Source of the DNA: CAMFLJ01 sp965279255
Lineage (GTDB): Bacteria > Actinomycetota > Acidimicrobiia > Acidimicrobiales > Acidimicrobilacustridaceae
Direction: 5' to 3'
Assembly: GCA_965279255.1 (NCBI GenBank)
Contig: OZ257146.1
Location: forward strand, 310,001 to 374,000
Length of the DNA stretch: 64,000 nt
Below the pieces are notes generated by a model. The model saw nothing but the letters and a program-made list of their open reading frames with translations. It made no database searches and had not been told where the DNA came from. Below are positions 10,448 through 18,368 of the stretch, piece after piece (within the stretch, counting starts at the first letter, position 1; each line of letters begins with the position of its first letter). The position numbers and the translations under genes were made by a program.

Positions 10448-10930
10448 GTGAGCCTCCTCGAGGTCGGCCGGATCGACAAGGCCCAGGGCCTCCGTGGGGA
10501 GGTCGTGGTCACCCTCACCACCACCGAGACCTCCCGCCTCGATCCGGGGTCGGAGCTCATCGCCGGCGACCGCCACCTGGTGGTCGCCGCGTCGCGTCCG
10601 CACCAGCACCGCTGGGTCGTCCACTTCGAGGGCGTCACCAGCCGCGAGCTGGCCGAGGAGCTGGCCCGGGCCGTGCTGCGGGCCGAGGCGCCCGAGGCGA
10701 CCGACCCCGACGACCTGTGGGTGCACGAGCTCATCGGCTCGCCCGTGGTCGAGGTCGACGGCACCGACCGTGGCGTCGTCGAGGCCGTGCAGGACAACCC
10801 GGCCAGCGACCTGCTGGTGCTCGACACCGGTGCGCTGGTGCCGTTGCGCTTCCTGGTGGGGCGCGACGAGGCCGGGCGCCTCGTGGTCGACGTGCCCGCC
10901 GGGCTGTTCGACCTGCTCGACGAGGCCTGA
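10448..10930 (+). CDS. rimM: Ribosome maturation factor RimM
   Basis: 160 residues from the GTG at 10448, five bases after the khpA stop; the in-frame start further upstream lies inside khpA and would add a non-family tail. N-terminal RimM domain (LEVGRIDKAQGLRGEV) and C-terminal PRC-barrel (DLWVHELIGSPVVEV ... DLLVLDTGALVPLRF). It binds ribosomal protein S19 and helps process the 30S head. Its neighbours rpsP and trmD are the usual operon partners. Confidence 0.95.
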   Translation: MSLLEVGRIDKAQGLRGEVVVTLTTTETSRLDPGSELIAGDRHLVVAASRPHQHRWVVHFEGVTSRELAEELARAVLRAEAPEATDPDDLWVHELIGSPVVEVDGTDRGVVEAVQDNPASDLLVLDTGALVPLRFLVGRDEAGRLVVDVPAGLFDLLDEA

Positions 10931-10942
10931 GCGGTCGCCGTC

Positions 10943-11680
10943 GTGCGCGTCGACGTCTTCACCATCTTCCCCGACATGGTCTCGGGGTTCGCCGGGCAGA
11001 GCCTGCTCGGCCGGGCCTCGGCCAGGGGCCTGCTCGACGTGCGGGTGCACGACCTGCGCCAGCACACCACCGACGTGCACCGCACCGTCGACGACACCCC
11101 GTTCGGGGGCGGCGCCGGCATGGTGCTGATGCCCGAGCCGATCTACGCGGCGGTCGAGGCCGCCCAGCCGCCCCGCCCGCTGTTCCTGCTCGGGCCCGGC
11201 GGGCGCACCCTCGATCAGGCCATGGCCCGCGAGCTGGCGGCGGGGGAGGGCTTCTCCCTGCTCTGCGGCCGCTACGAGGGCGTCGACGACCGGGTGCGCA
11301 CCGAGCTGTGCGACGGCGAGCTCTCCATCGGCGACTACGTCCTGGGGGGCGGTGAGGTGGCCGCCATGGTGGTCCTGGAGGCTGTGGGACGCCTGGTGCC
11401 CGGCGTGATGGGCAACTCCGCCTCCGCCGGCGAGGAGTCCTTCAGCGACGGCCTGCTCGAGTACCCGCAGTTCACCAAGCCGGCCGAGTTCCGGGGCATG
11501 GCCGTGCCCGAGGTGCTCCGCTCCGGCGATCACGCCAAGGTGGCCGCCTGGCGCCGGGCCCAGGCCCTGCGGCGCACGCTGCTGGCCCGTCCCGACCTGA
11601 TCGAGGCCCGGGGTGGCCTCACCCCCGACGACGAGGCCCTCCTCGACCGTTGGGCGCCCGGCCCCGACCCCGGCTCCTGA
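10943..11680 (+). CDS. trmD: tRNA (guanine-N1)-methyltransferase TrmD
   Basis: 245 residues, GTG start. It methylates G37 of tRNAs with SAM, preventing +1 frameshifts. Family motifs present: RVDVFTIFPDMV at the start, DDTPFGGGAGMV, the trefoil-knot SAM site (LLCGRYEGVDDRV and SIGDYVLGGGE), and PEFRGMAVPEVLRSGDH near the end. The catalytic Asp lies in the DDTPFGGG segment. It is followed by a long palindrome (11688-11726) that probably ends this transcript or separates it from rplS. Confidence 0.96.
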   Translation: MRVDVFTIFPDMVSGFAGQSLLGRASARGLLDVRVHDLRQHTTDVHRTVDDTPFGGGAGMVLMPEPIYAAVEAAQPPRPLFLLGPGGRTLDQAMARELAAGEGFSLLCGRYEGVDDRVRTELCDGELSIGDYVLGGGEVAAMVVLEAVGRLVPGVMGNSASAGEESFSDGLLEYPQFTKPAEFRGMAVPEVLRSGDHAKVAAWRRAQALRRTLLARPDLIEARGGLTPDDEALLDRWAPGPDPGS

Positions 11681-11687
11681 TCCTCAG

Positions 11688-11726
11688 TGGCTCACCTGGT
11701 CAGGCCATGCCTGACGACGTGAGCCA
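11688..11726. repeat. Palindromic element, copy 1 (after trmD)
   Basis: Left arm TGGCTCACCTGGTCAGGC (11688-11705), loop CAT, right arm GCCTGACGACGTGAGCCA (11709-11726): 18-base arms with two mismatches. A nearly identical sequence recurs at 38178-38230. There is no T-run after it. It may end the trmD transcript, but conservation of the sequence itself, not only the fold, suggests a repeated element. Confidence 0.75.
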
Positions 11727-11748
11727 GAGAGGGCCGGCGGGGGGCGCT

Positions 11749-11778
11749 TTGCCGTTTCCGGGTGAACCCACGTAGCAT
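11749..11778 (+). promoter_or_regulatory. rplS: Possible rplS promoter
   Basis: TTGCCG (11749-11754) and TAGCAT (11773-11778) are 18 bases apart, a plausible -35/-10 pair. The leader of about 120 bases before rplS holds small hairpins (GGTCC/GGACC at 11783-11796 and CCGGTC/GACCGG further on), which might allow feedback by ribosomal protein binding, but no known leader motif was recognised. Confidence 0.35.
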
Positions 11779-11903
11779 GCAGGGTCCCTTCGGACCGGGG
11801 TTTCCCGATCCGCACCGGGTGCCCGGTCCCGACCGGTCTCCCAGTCCCCGACTTCACTGCCGGCATGCCTCGCCGGCTGCTTCTCACGCCAGGATTGACG
11901 CAG

Positions 11904-12248
11904 ATGAACGCCATCGATCTGATCGACGCCCAGAGCCTCCGCGACGACGTCCCCACCTTCGGGCCCGGTGACACGCTGAAGGTGCACGTCCGCGTCGTCG
12001 AAGGCACCCGCGAGCGTGTCCAGGTGTTCCAGGGCGCCGTGATCCGCCGCCAGGGCGACGGGCTGCGCGAGACCTTCACCGTCCGCAAGGTCAGCTTCGG
12101 CGTCGGCGTCGAGCGCACCTTCCCCGTGCACTCCCCGATCGTCCAGAAGATCGAGGTCGTGAGCCGGGGCGACGTCCGTCGCGCCAAGCTCTACTACCTG
12201 CGTGACCGCGTCGGGAAGTCGGCCAAGATCAAGGAGAAGCGAGACTGA
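11904..12248 (+). CDS. rplS: 50S ribosomal protein L19
   Basis: 114 residues, the usual L19 length, from the ATG at 11904 with AGGA upstream; the frame is open 13 codons further but that part is not L19-like. Family core: [60 protein letters not shown] and the C-terminal [23 protein letters not shown]19 lies at the 30S-50S interface. It is separated from trmD by a palindrome and a likely promoter, and is followed by a strong terminator. Confidence 0.96.
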   Translation: MNAIDLIDAQSLRDDVPTFGPGDTLKVHVRVVEGTRERVQVFQGAVIRRQGDGLRETFTVRKVSFGVGVERTFPVHSPIVQKIEVVSRGDVRRAKLYYLRDRVGKSAKIKEKRD

Positions 12249-12275
12249 CGCTGCTGCGTCGTCCCGCTGTACCCG

Positions 12276-12313
12276 CCGCCCGGTCGATCGCTCGACCGGG
12301 CGGTCGTCGTTTT
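12276..12313 (+). terminator. Intrinsic terminator of rplS
   Basis: A perfect 12-pair stem, CCGCCCGGTCGA (12276-12287) with TCGACCGGGCGG (12292-12303), a four-base loop and a T-rich tail TCGTCGTTTT. It is the most classical terminator in the window. Confidence 0.85.
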
Positions 12314-12400
12314 CCGGTGCGGTCGGGCCCGGGGCGTGGCGGCTCGACCCGCCGCCGACGCCGGCCCGGGACCGCTGCCGCTCGTGTCGCACCCACCCGG

Positions 12401-12406
12401 TACCGT
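12401..12406 (+). promoter_or_regulatory. Leaderless-type -10 (TACCGT) of the DUF2469 gene
   Basis: TACCGT ends seven bases before the GTG at 12414, supporting that start and a leaderless mRNA. Confidence 0.45.
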
Positions 12407-12413
12407 GGGGATC

Positions 12414-12716
12414 GTGAGCACCGAGGATCTCGAGGACTACGAGTCCGACGTCGAGCTGCAGCTGTACCGCGAGTACAAGGACGTCTGCCCGATGTTCCGG
12501 TACGTCGTGGAGACCGAGCGACGCTTCTACCTCGCCAACGAGGTCAACCAGACCGTGCTCGACGTGGGCGGCCGCACCCGGGTCGAGATCGAGCTGCGCG
12601 ACGCCTGGGTCTGGGACATGTACCGCCAGAACCGGTTCGTCAGCCACGTCAAGGTCGTCACGTTCAAGGACGTCAACATCGAGGAGCTCCCGCGCGACGA
12701 GCTGGGGCTGAGGTGA
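12414..12716 (+). CDS. DUF2469 family protein
   Basis: 100 residues, matching the family length. The whole sequence is typical: EDLEDYESDVELQLYREYKDV, VVETERRFYLANEVNQ, DAWVWDMYRQNRFV and VVTFKDVNIEEL. DUF2469 is an actinobacterial family of unknown function usually found near rplS, lepB, rnhB and yraN; here it lies between rplS and yraN. The GTG at 12414 is preferred over longer forms because of the TANNNT hexamer seven bases upstream and the family length. Confidence 0.9.
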   Translation: MSTEDLEDYESDVELQLYREYKDVCPMFRYVVETERRFYLANEVNQTVLDVGGRTRVEIELRDAWVWDMYRQNRFVSHVKVVTFKDVNIEELPRDELGLR

Positions 12717-12729
12717 GCGGGCGCCAGGG

Positions 12730-13074
12730 GTGACCGCCGGCCGGCGGGCGCTGGGAGCCCGGGGCGAGGCGTTGGCGGCGCGCTGGTACGAAGCGCGGGG
12801 CTACACCGTGGTCAGCCGCAACTGGCGCTGCCGCGACGGCGAGATCGACCTCGTGCTTGCCCACGGGCGCACGCTGGTGTTCTGCGAGGTCAAGACCCGC
12901 AGCTCGAACGCCTACGGCACCCCGGCGGAGGCCGTCACCCGCACCAAGCAGCTGCGACTGCGGCGCCTCGGCATGCGATGGCTCGACGAGCACGACATCG
13001 CCCCTGGTGGGGTGCGGTTCGACGTGGCCTGCGTGGTGGGCAACGACGTCGACGTGATCGAGTCGGCGTTCTGA
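12730..13074 (+). CDS. YraN/UPF0102 family endonuclease-like protein
   Basis: 114 residues, GTG start 13 bases after the DUF2469 stop. The restriction-endonuclease-like core is intact: LGARGEALAARWYEARGYTVVSRNWRCRDGEIDLV then LVFCEVKTRSS, giving the D-x(n)-E-x-K metal site, and a C-terminal IAPGGVRFDVACVV strand. The family is widespread and often sits near rplS/rnhB; its substrate is not established, with Holliday-junction or recombination roles suggested by fold only. Confidence 0.9.
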   Translation: MTAGRRALGARGEALAARWYEARGYTVVSRNWRCRDGEIDLVLAHGRTLVFCEVKTRSSNAYGTPAEAVTRTKQLRLRRLGMRWLDEHDIAPGGVRFDVACVVGNDVDVIESAF

Positions 13075-13100
13075 GCCCCGGGTCGCTCCGTGGCGGCCGC

Positions 13101-13739
13101 TCAGGCGGGGGCGAGGAGGCGCACGACCGCCGCGGTCAGCTCCGGCTCGACATGGTCGTCGTCGAGGAGCTCGCGCAGGTGGGTGATCGAGGCGGCGCCG
13201 AGGAGCACGTCGACCAGGGCGGGGGCACCCGGGCCGGCCGTGGTCAGCTCGGGCTCGAACCAGCGGCGCACCTGCTCCTGCAGCCGGTCGATGCGCAGGG
13301 CCAGCAGGGCGGCCCCGAGCTGGCTGCTGGGGGCGAGGCGCTCGACCGAGCGGGTCAGCGGGGCGGTGCGGTCGGCGAGCTCGACCCGGATGGCGACCAG
13401 GGCGGCGGCGCGGGTCGGGAGGTCGCCGTCGGGCGGGGTGACCACCAGGCAGTGGGCGATTCGGGGGAAGACCTCGGTGGCGACGGCCCCGAACAGGGCG
13501 TCGCGGTCGGGGAAGTACCGGAAGATCGTGCGCTCGGACACGCCGCTGGCCTCGGCGATGTCGGCGAAGGTCGGCACCGGGTTGCCCGCGTCGACCAGCT
13601 CGATGGTGGCGGCGACGACGGCGGCGCGCCCCCGTTCGGCCCGCAGCCGGCGTCCGTCGATCACGGGCTCGGCCGCGCCCCGCGCCTCGAGGGCGGCGAT
13701 CAGCACGTCGGTCGGCTCGCTGGCGTCGGTGGTGGCCAT
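13101..13739 (-). CDS. TetR/AcrR-family transcriptional regulator
   Basis: 212 residues. The helix-turn-helix is TFADIAEASGVSERTIFRYFPDRDALF, about residues 57-82, and the rest is a helical ligand-binding domain without recognisable specificity. It is divergent from a mycothiol-dependent isomerase-family gene 121 bases away, a likely target. A TAGCGT hexamer (13749-13754) ends nine bases before its ATG, so its mRNA is probably leaderless. No clear palindromic operator was found in the divergent gap. Confidence 0.9.
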   Translation of the reverse strand: MATTDASEPTDVLIAALEARGAAEPVIDGRRLRAERGRAAVVAATIELVDAGNPVPTFADIAEASGVSERTIFRYFPDRDALFGAVATEVFPRIAHCLVVTPPDGDLPTRAAALVAIRVELADRTAPLTRSVERLAPSSQLGAALLALRIDRLQEQVRRWFEPELTTAGPGAPALVDVLLGAASITHLRELLDDDHVEPELTAAVVRLLAPA

Positions 13740-13748
13740 TCCCGCTCG

Positions 13749-13754
13749 ACGCTA
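13749..13754 (-). promoter_or_regulatory. Leaderless-type -10 (TAGCGT) of the TetR gene
   Basis: On the minus strand TAGCGT is followed nine bases later by the ATG at 13739. Confidence 0.45.
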
Positions 13755-13860
13755 CCCGGGTCTCGGGAGGTGGTCCGCCGTCGCGACCTGTCGCCTGCCT
13801 GCCCGGAGCGCGTCGTGCCCGTGCTCGGCGTAGGGTCGCCCCGAACCGGGGGAGGTCGCC

Positions 13861-14685
13861 ATGGGGGCACCTGAGCAGGAACCGATCGTCGACGTGCTGG
13901 AGCAGGTCTGGGCCTCGACCTTCGAGGCCACCGACGGGCTCGACGACGCCGACTGGGCCCGCCCGTCCGAGCTCCCGGGCTGGACGGTGAAGGACTGCCT
14001 GAGCCACGTGGCCACCGTCGAGGCCAACTTCCTCGGCGAGCCCACCGAGAACGTCCCGGTCGCCCACCTGGCCCACGTGTCGAGCCCGTTCCAGGAGGCC
14101 ATGGAGGTCGGGGTCGAGGCGTGGCGGCCGCTCCCCGGCTCGGAGGTGCGGGCCCGGTTCGCCGACATCTACCCCCGGCGGGTGGCGCAGCTGCGGGCGA
14201 TGACCCCCGACCAGATGGAGGCACCGAGCTGGTCGCCGATCGGCGAGGTGCCGTACCGGCAGTTCATGGTCGTGCGGGCGTTCGACTGCTGGATGCACGA
14301 GCAGGACATCCGGCGGGTGCTCGACCGGCCGGGCGATCTCTCCGGTCCGACCGTCGAACCGGTCCTGCAGCGCTTCCGTGCCGCCCTCGGTGTGATCGTC
14401 GGCAAGCGGGCCGGTGCACCCGAGGGCACGCTCCTCGTGATCCGCACCACCGGGCCCACCGAGGTGGCGCTGGGCGTGACCGTCGCGGGCCGGGCATCGG
14501 TGGTGGAGCCCGACGACCTCCCCGGTCCGCCCGACACCGTGATCACCCTGCCGTTCGAGGCGTTCGTGGCCCTGGGAGGCGGGCGGTGGGACCGTTCGCG
14601 GGCCGAGGCGGGTGGCGAGGTGGTGTACGAGGGGAACGCCGAGCTCGGTCGTGCGGTGCTCGACAACATGGCTTTCACGCCCTGA
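13861..14685 (+). CDS. Maleylpyruvate isomerase family mycothiol-dependent enzyme (DinB-like fold)
   Basis: 274 residues; the ATG is preceded by GGGGGAGG. N-terminal MDMPI/DinB-like four-helix domain, with the usual opening W-x-R-PSELPGWTVKDCLSHVATVEANF; the His in SHVA and a later His in CWMHEQDIRR fit the family metal ligands. The C-terminal domain is SCP2-like. Such enzymes transfer or isomerise substrates with mycothiol; the substrate is unknown. Two more thiol-redox genes lie within 2 kb, so this may be a small mycothiol-linked group. Confidence 0.85.
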   Translation: MGAPEQEPIVDVLEQVWASTFEATDGLDDADWARPSELPGWTVKDCLSHVATVEANFLGEPTENVPVAHLAHVSSPFQEAMEVGVEAWRPLPGSEVRARFADIYPRRVAQLRAMTPDQMEAPSWSPIGEVPYRQFMVVRAFDCWMHEQDIRRVLDRPGDLSGPTVEPVLQRFRAALGVIVGKRAGAPEGTLLVIRTTGPTEVALGVTVAGRASVVEPDDLPGPPDTVITLPFEAFVALGGGRWDRSRAEAGGEVVYEGNAELGRAVLDNMAFTP

Positions 14686-14864
14686 GCAGGGCCTTCGTCG
14701 CCTCTCACGGGCTGCAAGGGTTGCCTGACACCGCGTGGACGGGTCGACTTTGCCGGAACTTTGCCTCCGCCCAACTTCCCGCTGTGATTGACCTCGCAAG
14801 GATGTGGCCCAGACGAACCGGGATGTGACCGCACCCGGGGACCACGACCTTCTGGGAGGAAGTC

Positions 14865-15335
14865 ATGGCAGCAGAGTCCAGCACGCGCAAGATGATCGTC
14901 GCCGCCGCCGTCGGGGGTGCCGCGCTGGTGCTCGGTGGTGTCGCCGTGGCGGCCGCCCAGGGCGGCGATGGCCCGAGCCTCAAGCCGGCCGCGGTGGTCG
15001 ACACCACGCTCGAGACCACCACCACGGTCGACACCGTCCTCGACCCGCCCACGACCGACACCACCGTCGAGGACACCACGACCAGCACCATCGACGACGA
15101 CGGCGGCGTCCGAGGCGACGGCACGGTCGACGATGACGACGACGACGTGGTCGGCACCACCGGCTCGACCATCGACGATCACGGCCACGACGAGGACGAG
15201 GACGAGCACGGCACCGAGGTGGAGGACGAGGACGAGGACGGGCACCACGGGGGCTTGACCGACACCACCGTCGCCGGCCAGAGCTCCTCGGGTCGCTCCG
15301 GCGGCGAGGACGGCGGCCACCGCGGTCGCGACTGA
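14865..15335 (+). CDS. Secreted or membrane-anchored acidic low-complexity protein
   Basis: 156 residues with an excellent ribosome binding site (GGGAGGAAGTC before ATG). After a short basic start comes a hydrophobic segment (about residues 12-31, AAAVGGAALVLGGVAVAAAQ) that is a signal peptide or anchor, then Thr-rich blocks (DTTLETTTTVDT, TTDTTVEDTTTSTIDD), then Asp/Glu/His-rich runs (DDDDDDV, DDHGHDEDEDEHGTEVEDEDED). No fold recognised. The composition suits binding of divalent metal outside the cell, which is speculation. The preceding 180 bases contain no gene. Confidence 0.7.
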   Translation: MAAESSTRKMIVAAAVGGAALVLGGVAVAAAQGGDGPSLKPAAVVDTTLETTTTVDTVLDPPTTDTTVEDTTTSTIDDDGGVRGDGTVDDDDDDVVGTTGSTIDDHGHDEDEDEHGTEVEDEDEDGHHGGLTDTTVAGQSSSGRSGGEDGGHRGRD

Positions 15336-15372
15336 TCGACGCGAGACCGGTGTGGGGCGGCCGGCCAGGCCG

Positions 15373-15378
15373 TAGCGT
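15373..15378 (+). promoter_or_regulatory. Leaderless-type -10 (TAGCGT) of the nitroreductase-like gene
   Basis: TAGCGT ends six bases before the ATG at 15385. Confidence 0.45.
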
Positions 15379-15384
15379 TTCGGG

Positions 15385-16044
15385 ATGGCCGACCGCTCTG
15401 ACATCGAGTTCTTCTTCGATCCGATCTGCCCGTTCGCCTGGATCACCAGTCGATGGATCACCGACGTGGCGCCCCTCCGGGGCGCCACTGTCGCGTGGCG
15501 GTTCATCTCGCTGGCGGTGGTGAACGAGGGCAAGGACTACGCCACCGAGTTCCCGCCGGCGTACCCGGTGCTGCACGGCCTCGGCCGCGACCTCCTGCGG
15601 GTGGCGGCGGCCGCCCGTGAGGCGAGCGGCAACGAGGCGGTGGCGGCCTTCTACACGGCGGCCGGCCAGCAGCTCCACGTCGGTGGGGTCAACGTGGGCC
15701 TCTGGAAGGGCGAGGCGGTGCCCGAGGGTCTGGCGGAGACGATCCTCGCCGAAGCCGGCCTCGATCCGACTCTGGCCGACGCCGCCACTGACACAGCGTT
15801 CGACACGGTGCTCCGGGAGGAGACCGAGCTGGCGCTGTCCCGCACGGGGCCCGACGTCGGCACCCCCATCCTCACCTTCGACCCGGGACAGGCGACGGAG
15901 AGCTCGCTGTTCGGCCCCGTCATCTCCAAGGCGCCCAAGGGCGGGGACGGCCTCGAGCTGTTCGACGCCGTGCGCGTGCTGGCCCGCACCCACACCTTCG
16001 CCGAGCTGAAGCGCTCGATGCGCGACCCGATCGAGTTCGACTGA
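15385..16044 (+). CDS. DsbA-fold mycothiol-dependent nitroreductase, Rv2466c-like
   Basis: 219 residues of a DsbA/thioredoxin-like fold. The active-site motif DPICPFAW near residue 14 corresponds to the CPWA motif of Rv2466c, which reduces substrates with mycothiol and mycoredoxin. Downstream strands VGTPILTFDPG and GPVISKAPKG fit the cis-Pro region. The stop overlaps the ATG of a mycoredoxin gene, its expected electron partner, which strengthens the assignment. Probably a cytoplasmic detoxification enzyme; the substrate is unknown. Confidence 0.85.
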   Translation: MADRSDIEFFFDPICPFAWITSRWITDVAPLRGATVAWRFISLAVVNEGKDYATEFPPAYPVLHGLGRDLLRVAAAAREASGNEAVAAFYTAAGQQLHVGGVNVGLWKGEAVPEGLAETILAEAGLDPTLADAATDTAFDTVLREETELALSRTGPDVGTPILTFDPGQATESSLFGPVISKAPKGGDGLELFDAVRVLARTHTFAELKRSMRDPIEFD

Positions 16045-16313
16045 TGGCCGACACCGCTGATGTCGAGCCCCCGGCCGAGCCCGTCGTCCCCGTGGTGCTG
16101 TGGCGCCCCGGCTGCGGGTTCTGCCGCATCCTGTTCTCGGGCCTCGAGCGCCACGGTGTGGCCCACACCCGGGTGAACATCTGGGAGGACGCCGGCGCCC
16201 GGCGCATGCTCAACGACCGCATCGGCTCCGAGACGGTGCCGAGCGTCCTCCTCGGTGAGGCGATCATGGTGAACCCCTCGGTCACCGACCTGCTCGAGCG
16301 GCTCGAGGCCTGA
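16044..16313 (+). CDS. Mycoredoxin/glutaredoxin family protein
   Basis: 89 residues with a glutaredoxin fold: VVLWRPGCGFCRILFSGLERHGV gives the CGFC redox site, and ETVPSVLLGE gives the TVP cis-Pro motif. Mycoredoxin-1 has a similar CxxC and reduces mycothiol mixed disulfides. The ATG shares one base with the stop of the preceding nitroreductase gene, so the two are probably translated together as an enzyme and reductant pair. A 15-residue N-terminal extension rich in Pro and Glu is present. Confidence 0.88.
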   Translation: MADTADVEPPAEPVVPVVLWRPGCGFCRILFSGLERHGVAHTRVNIWEDAGARRMLNDRIGSETVPSVLLGEAIMVNPSVTDLLERLEA

Positions 16314-16335
16314 GCCGTTGCCCCCTCGGCGCCCG

Positions 16336-17325
16336 ATGCGCGTGACCTCCCTCCCAGTGGTCGCGGTGGTCGTGGCGGCGGCGGTGCTGCTCGGAGCGTC
16401 GTGCAGCAGCGACGCGGGCGGGTCGACCGAGCCCGTGGGCGCAGGGGCGCCGTCGAGCACCACCCCGGCCGGTTCGAGCACGGCTGAGGCGCTGTGCGAC
16501 GCGCGGCCCGTCGAGCCGACCGGGGTGCTCGCCGAACCAGACCTGCTCGAGGTCTCGGGCGTGGTCGCCAGCCGGTCGCAGGCCGGCGTGCTCTGGGCCC
16601 ACAACGACAGCGGGGGAGGGGCCGAGGTCTTCGCCGTCGGCCTCGACGGCTCCGACCGCGGCCGGGTCGAGCTGGCGGGGGCGAAGGCGGTCGACTGGGA
16701 GGACATCGCCCTCGTCGCCGGCGTCGACGGTGGGCCCGACCGGCTGCTGGTCGCCGACATCGGCGACAACCCCGGCAGCGGCTCGCGCCGCTCCCAGTCC
16801 GCCCGCCTCTACCGGGTCGACGAGCCCACGGTTCCGGGAGCAGGTGCCACCGCCTCGGCGGGGCCCGTCGTCGCCATCGACGTGAGCTACGCCGACGGGG
16901 CCCGGGACGCCGAGACGCTGCTGGCCGACCCGCTCACCGGCGAGGTCGTCGTGGTGTCCAAGGAGTGGGGCGGTTCGGGCGCCGGTGTCTACGTGGTGCC
17001 GGCGGCCGCGGTCTCGGCCGACGCGTCGGCGCCGGTCACCATGGCGCGGGCCGCCACGGTCGATGCCACCGAGGGGAAGCTGGTGACCGGTGGCGACGTC
17101 TCGGCCGACGGCCGGGCGGTGGTGCTGCGCACCTACACCGACGTGATCGTCTGGGACCGCGACCCCGCCGCATCGGTGGCCGAGACGCTGGCCGGCGCTC
17201 CGGCCTGCACCGTGGCCGTGATCGAGCCCCAGGGCGAGGCCGTCGCCGTGCTGGCCGACGGCTCGGGCCTGGTCACCGTGTCCGAGGGCGAGGGTGCCGA
17301 GGTGCGGGTGCGCCGCACCGCCTAG
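16336..17325 (+). CDS. Secreted lipoprotein-like protein, likely beta-propeller
   Basis: 329 residues from the ATG at 16336; a TTG six codons upstream is possible but less likely. The signal peptide ends in LLGASC, an imperfect lipobox, followed by a Ser/Thr/Gly-rich linker. The remainder shows repeated strand motifs: SGVVASRSQAGVLWAHNDSGGG, DWEDIALVAG, LLVADIGDNPGS, DAETLLADPLTGEVVVVSKE, TGGDVSADGRAVVLRTY, which suggest a WD40/NHL-like propeller. No catalytic motif is evident. It lies convergent with an alcohol dehydrogenase gene. Confidence 0.75.
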   Translation: MRVTSLPVVAVVVAAAVLLGASCSSDAGGSTEPVGAGAPSSTTPAGSSTAEALCDARPVEPTGVLAEPDLLEVSGVVASRSQAGVLWAHNDSGGGAEVFAVGLDGSDRGRVELAGAKAVDWEDIALVAGVDGGPDRLLVADIGDNPGSGSRRSQSARLYRVDEPTVPGAGATASAGPVVAIDVSYADGARDAETLLADPLTGEVVVVSKEWGGSGAGVYVVPAAAVSADASAPVTMARAATVDATEGKLVTGGDVSADGRAVVLRTYTDVIVWDRDPAASVAETLAGAPACTVAVIEPQGEAVAVLADGSGLVTVSEGEGAEVRVRRTA

Positions 17326-17361
17326 TCGTCGAGGGGTCGAGCCGTCGAGCCGTGAGCGGGC

Positions 17362-18303
17362 TCAGGGCTCGAGCACGACCTTGATGGCGCCCGCCGCACG
17401 GTCGGAGGCCACGGCGAAGGCCTCGGTGGCGGCGTCGAGCGGGAAGCGGTGGGTGATGATCGTGCCCGGGAGCTCGGGCCGGGCCGCCAGCATGGCCGCG
17501 GCGACGTCGATGTCGCGCGAGGGCCCGGACCGGTTGTACATGACCGCCGGCACGAGCGTGATCTCCTTCATGGTGACCTCGAGGCCGGGCAGCTCGACCG
17601 TGCCGTCCCAGTAGCTGGCCAGCAGCACCACCGTGCCGCCCGGCCGGCACCGCCGAACCGCGTCGGCGAGGGCCGACGCCGTGCCGGCGGCCTCGATCAC
17701 CACGTCGTAGCCGTCGCCGGGCTCGCCTGCGCCGAGGCGGGCGGCGGCCTCCTTCTGGCGGTCGTGGCGGGCGACGAGGTCGACCGTGGCGCCGGCGGCC
17801 TGGGCCGCGACCAGCGCGGTCTGCCCGATGGTGCCGCCGCCGATGACGGCCACGCGGTCGCCGCCGGTGATGGCGCCCCGCCGCACGCCGTGGACGGCGA
17901 CGGCGAGAGGCTCGACCAGGCAGCCGTCGGAGACGGCCACCCCGGTCGGCAGGGGGCTGAGGGCGGAGACGGGCACGAGGCACTCCTCGGCCATGCCGCC
18001 GTCGTGGCCGACGCCGAAAACGATGCCGGGGCCGAGGACGCAGCGGTGGTAGTCACCGGCGACGCACGACGGGCACTCACCACAGGGGTCGAGGGGCTCG
18101 ACCGCCACTGCCCGACCGTCGGGCAGGAGCCCGGCGAACTCGTGGCCGAACGTGAGCGGCAGGCCCATGGGGAGCAGGTGGAGGTCGGAGCCGCAGATGC
18201 CGGCCGACGCCACCTTCACCACGACGGCGTCGACGTCGTCGTTGGTCGGTCGGGGCACGTCGACGACGCGCGCCTGACCCTCGATGCACCGCACTGCTCT
18301 CAT
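17362..18303 (-). CDS. Zinc-dependent medium-chain alcohol dehydrogenase
   Basis: 313 residues. Catalytic zinc ligands are in GICGSDLHLL and GHEFAG; the structural zinc site is CGECPSCVAGDYHRC with four cysteines. The Rossmann fingerprint is VAVIGGGTIGQTALVAAQAAGA. It oxidises an alcohol or polyol with NAD(P); the substrate is unknown. The ATG is preceded by AGGGGGGA, and a TACGAT hexamer (18329-18334) may be its -10, giving a short leader. Slightly shorter than many family members (about 340). Confidence 0.9.
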   Translation of the reverse strand: MRAVRCIEGQARVVDVPRPTNDDVDAVVVKVASAGICGSDLHLLPMGLPLTFGHEFAGLLPDGRAVAVEPLDPCGECPSCVAGDYHRCVLGPGIVFGVGHDGGMAEECLVPVSALSPLPTGVAVSDGCLVEPLAVAVHGVRRGAITGGDRVAVIGGGTIGQTALVAAQAAGATVDLVARHDRQKEAAARLGAGEPGDGYDVVIEAAGTASALADAVRRCRPGGTVVLLASYWDGTVELPGLEVTMKEITLVPAVMYNRSGPSRDIDVAAAMLAARPELPGTIITHRFPLDAATEAFAVASDRAAGAIKVVLEP

Positions 18304-18368
18304 GTGTCCCCCCTGGTCGCTCGAGGGGATCGTAGATGCGGCGGGTGTCGGGCCGAGCGGCCCGTGGC

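Noticed and set aside
14747..14765. Direct repeat ACTTTGCC twice, 11 bases apart, before the acidic protein gene
   Set aside because: Too short and isolated to support a regulatory call.
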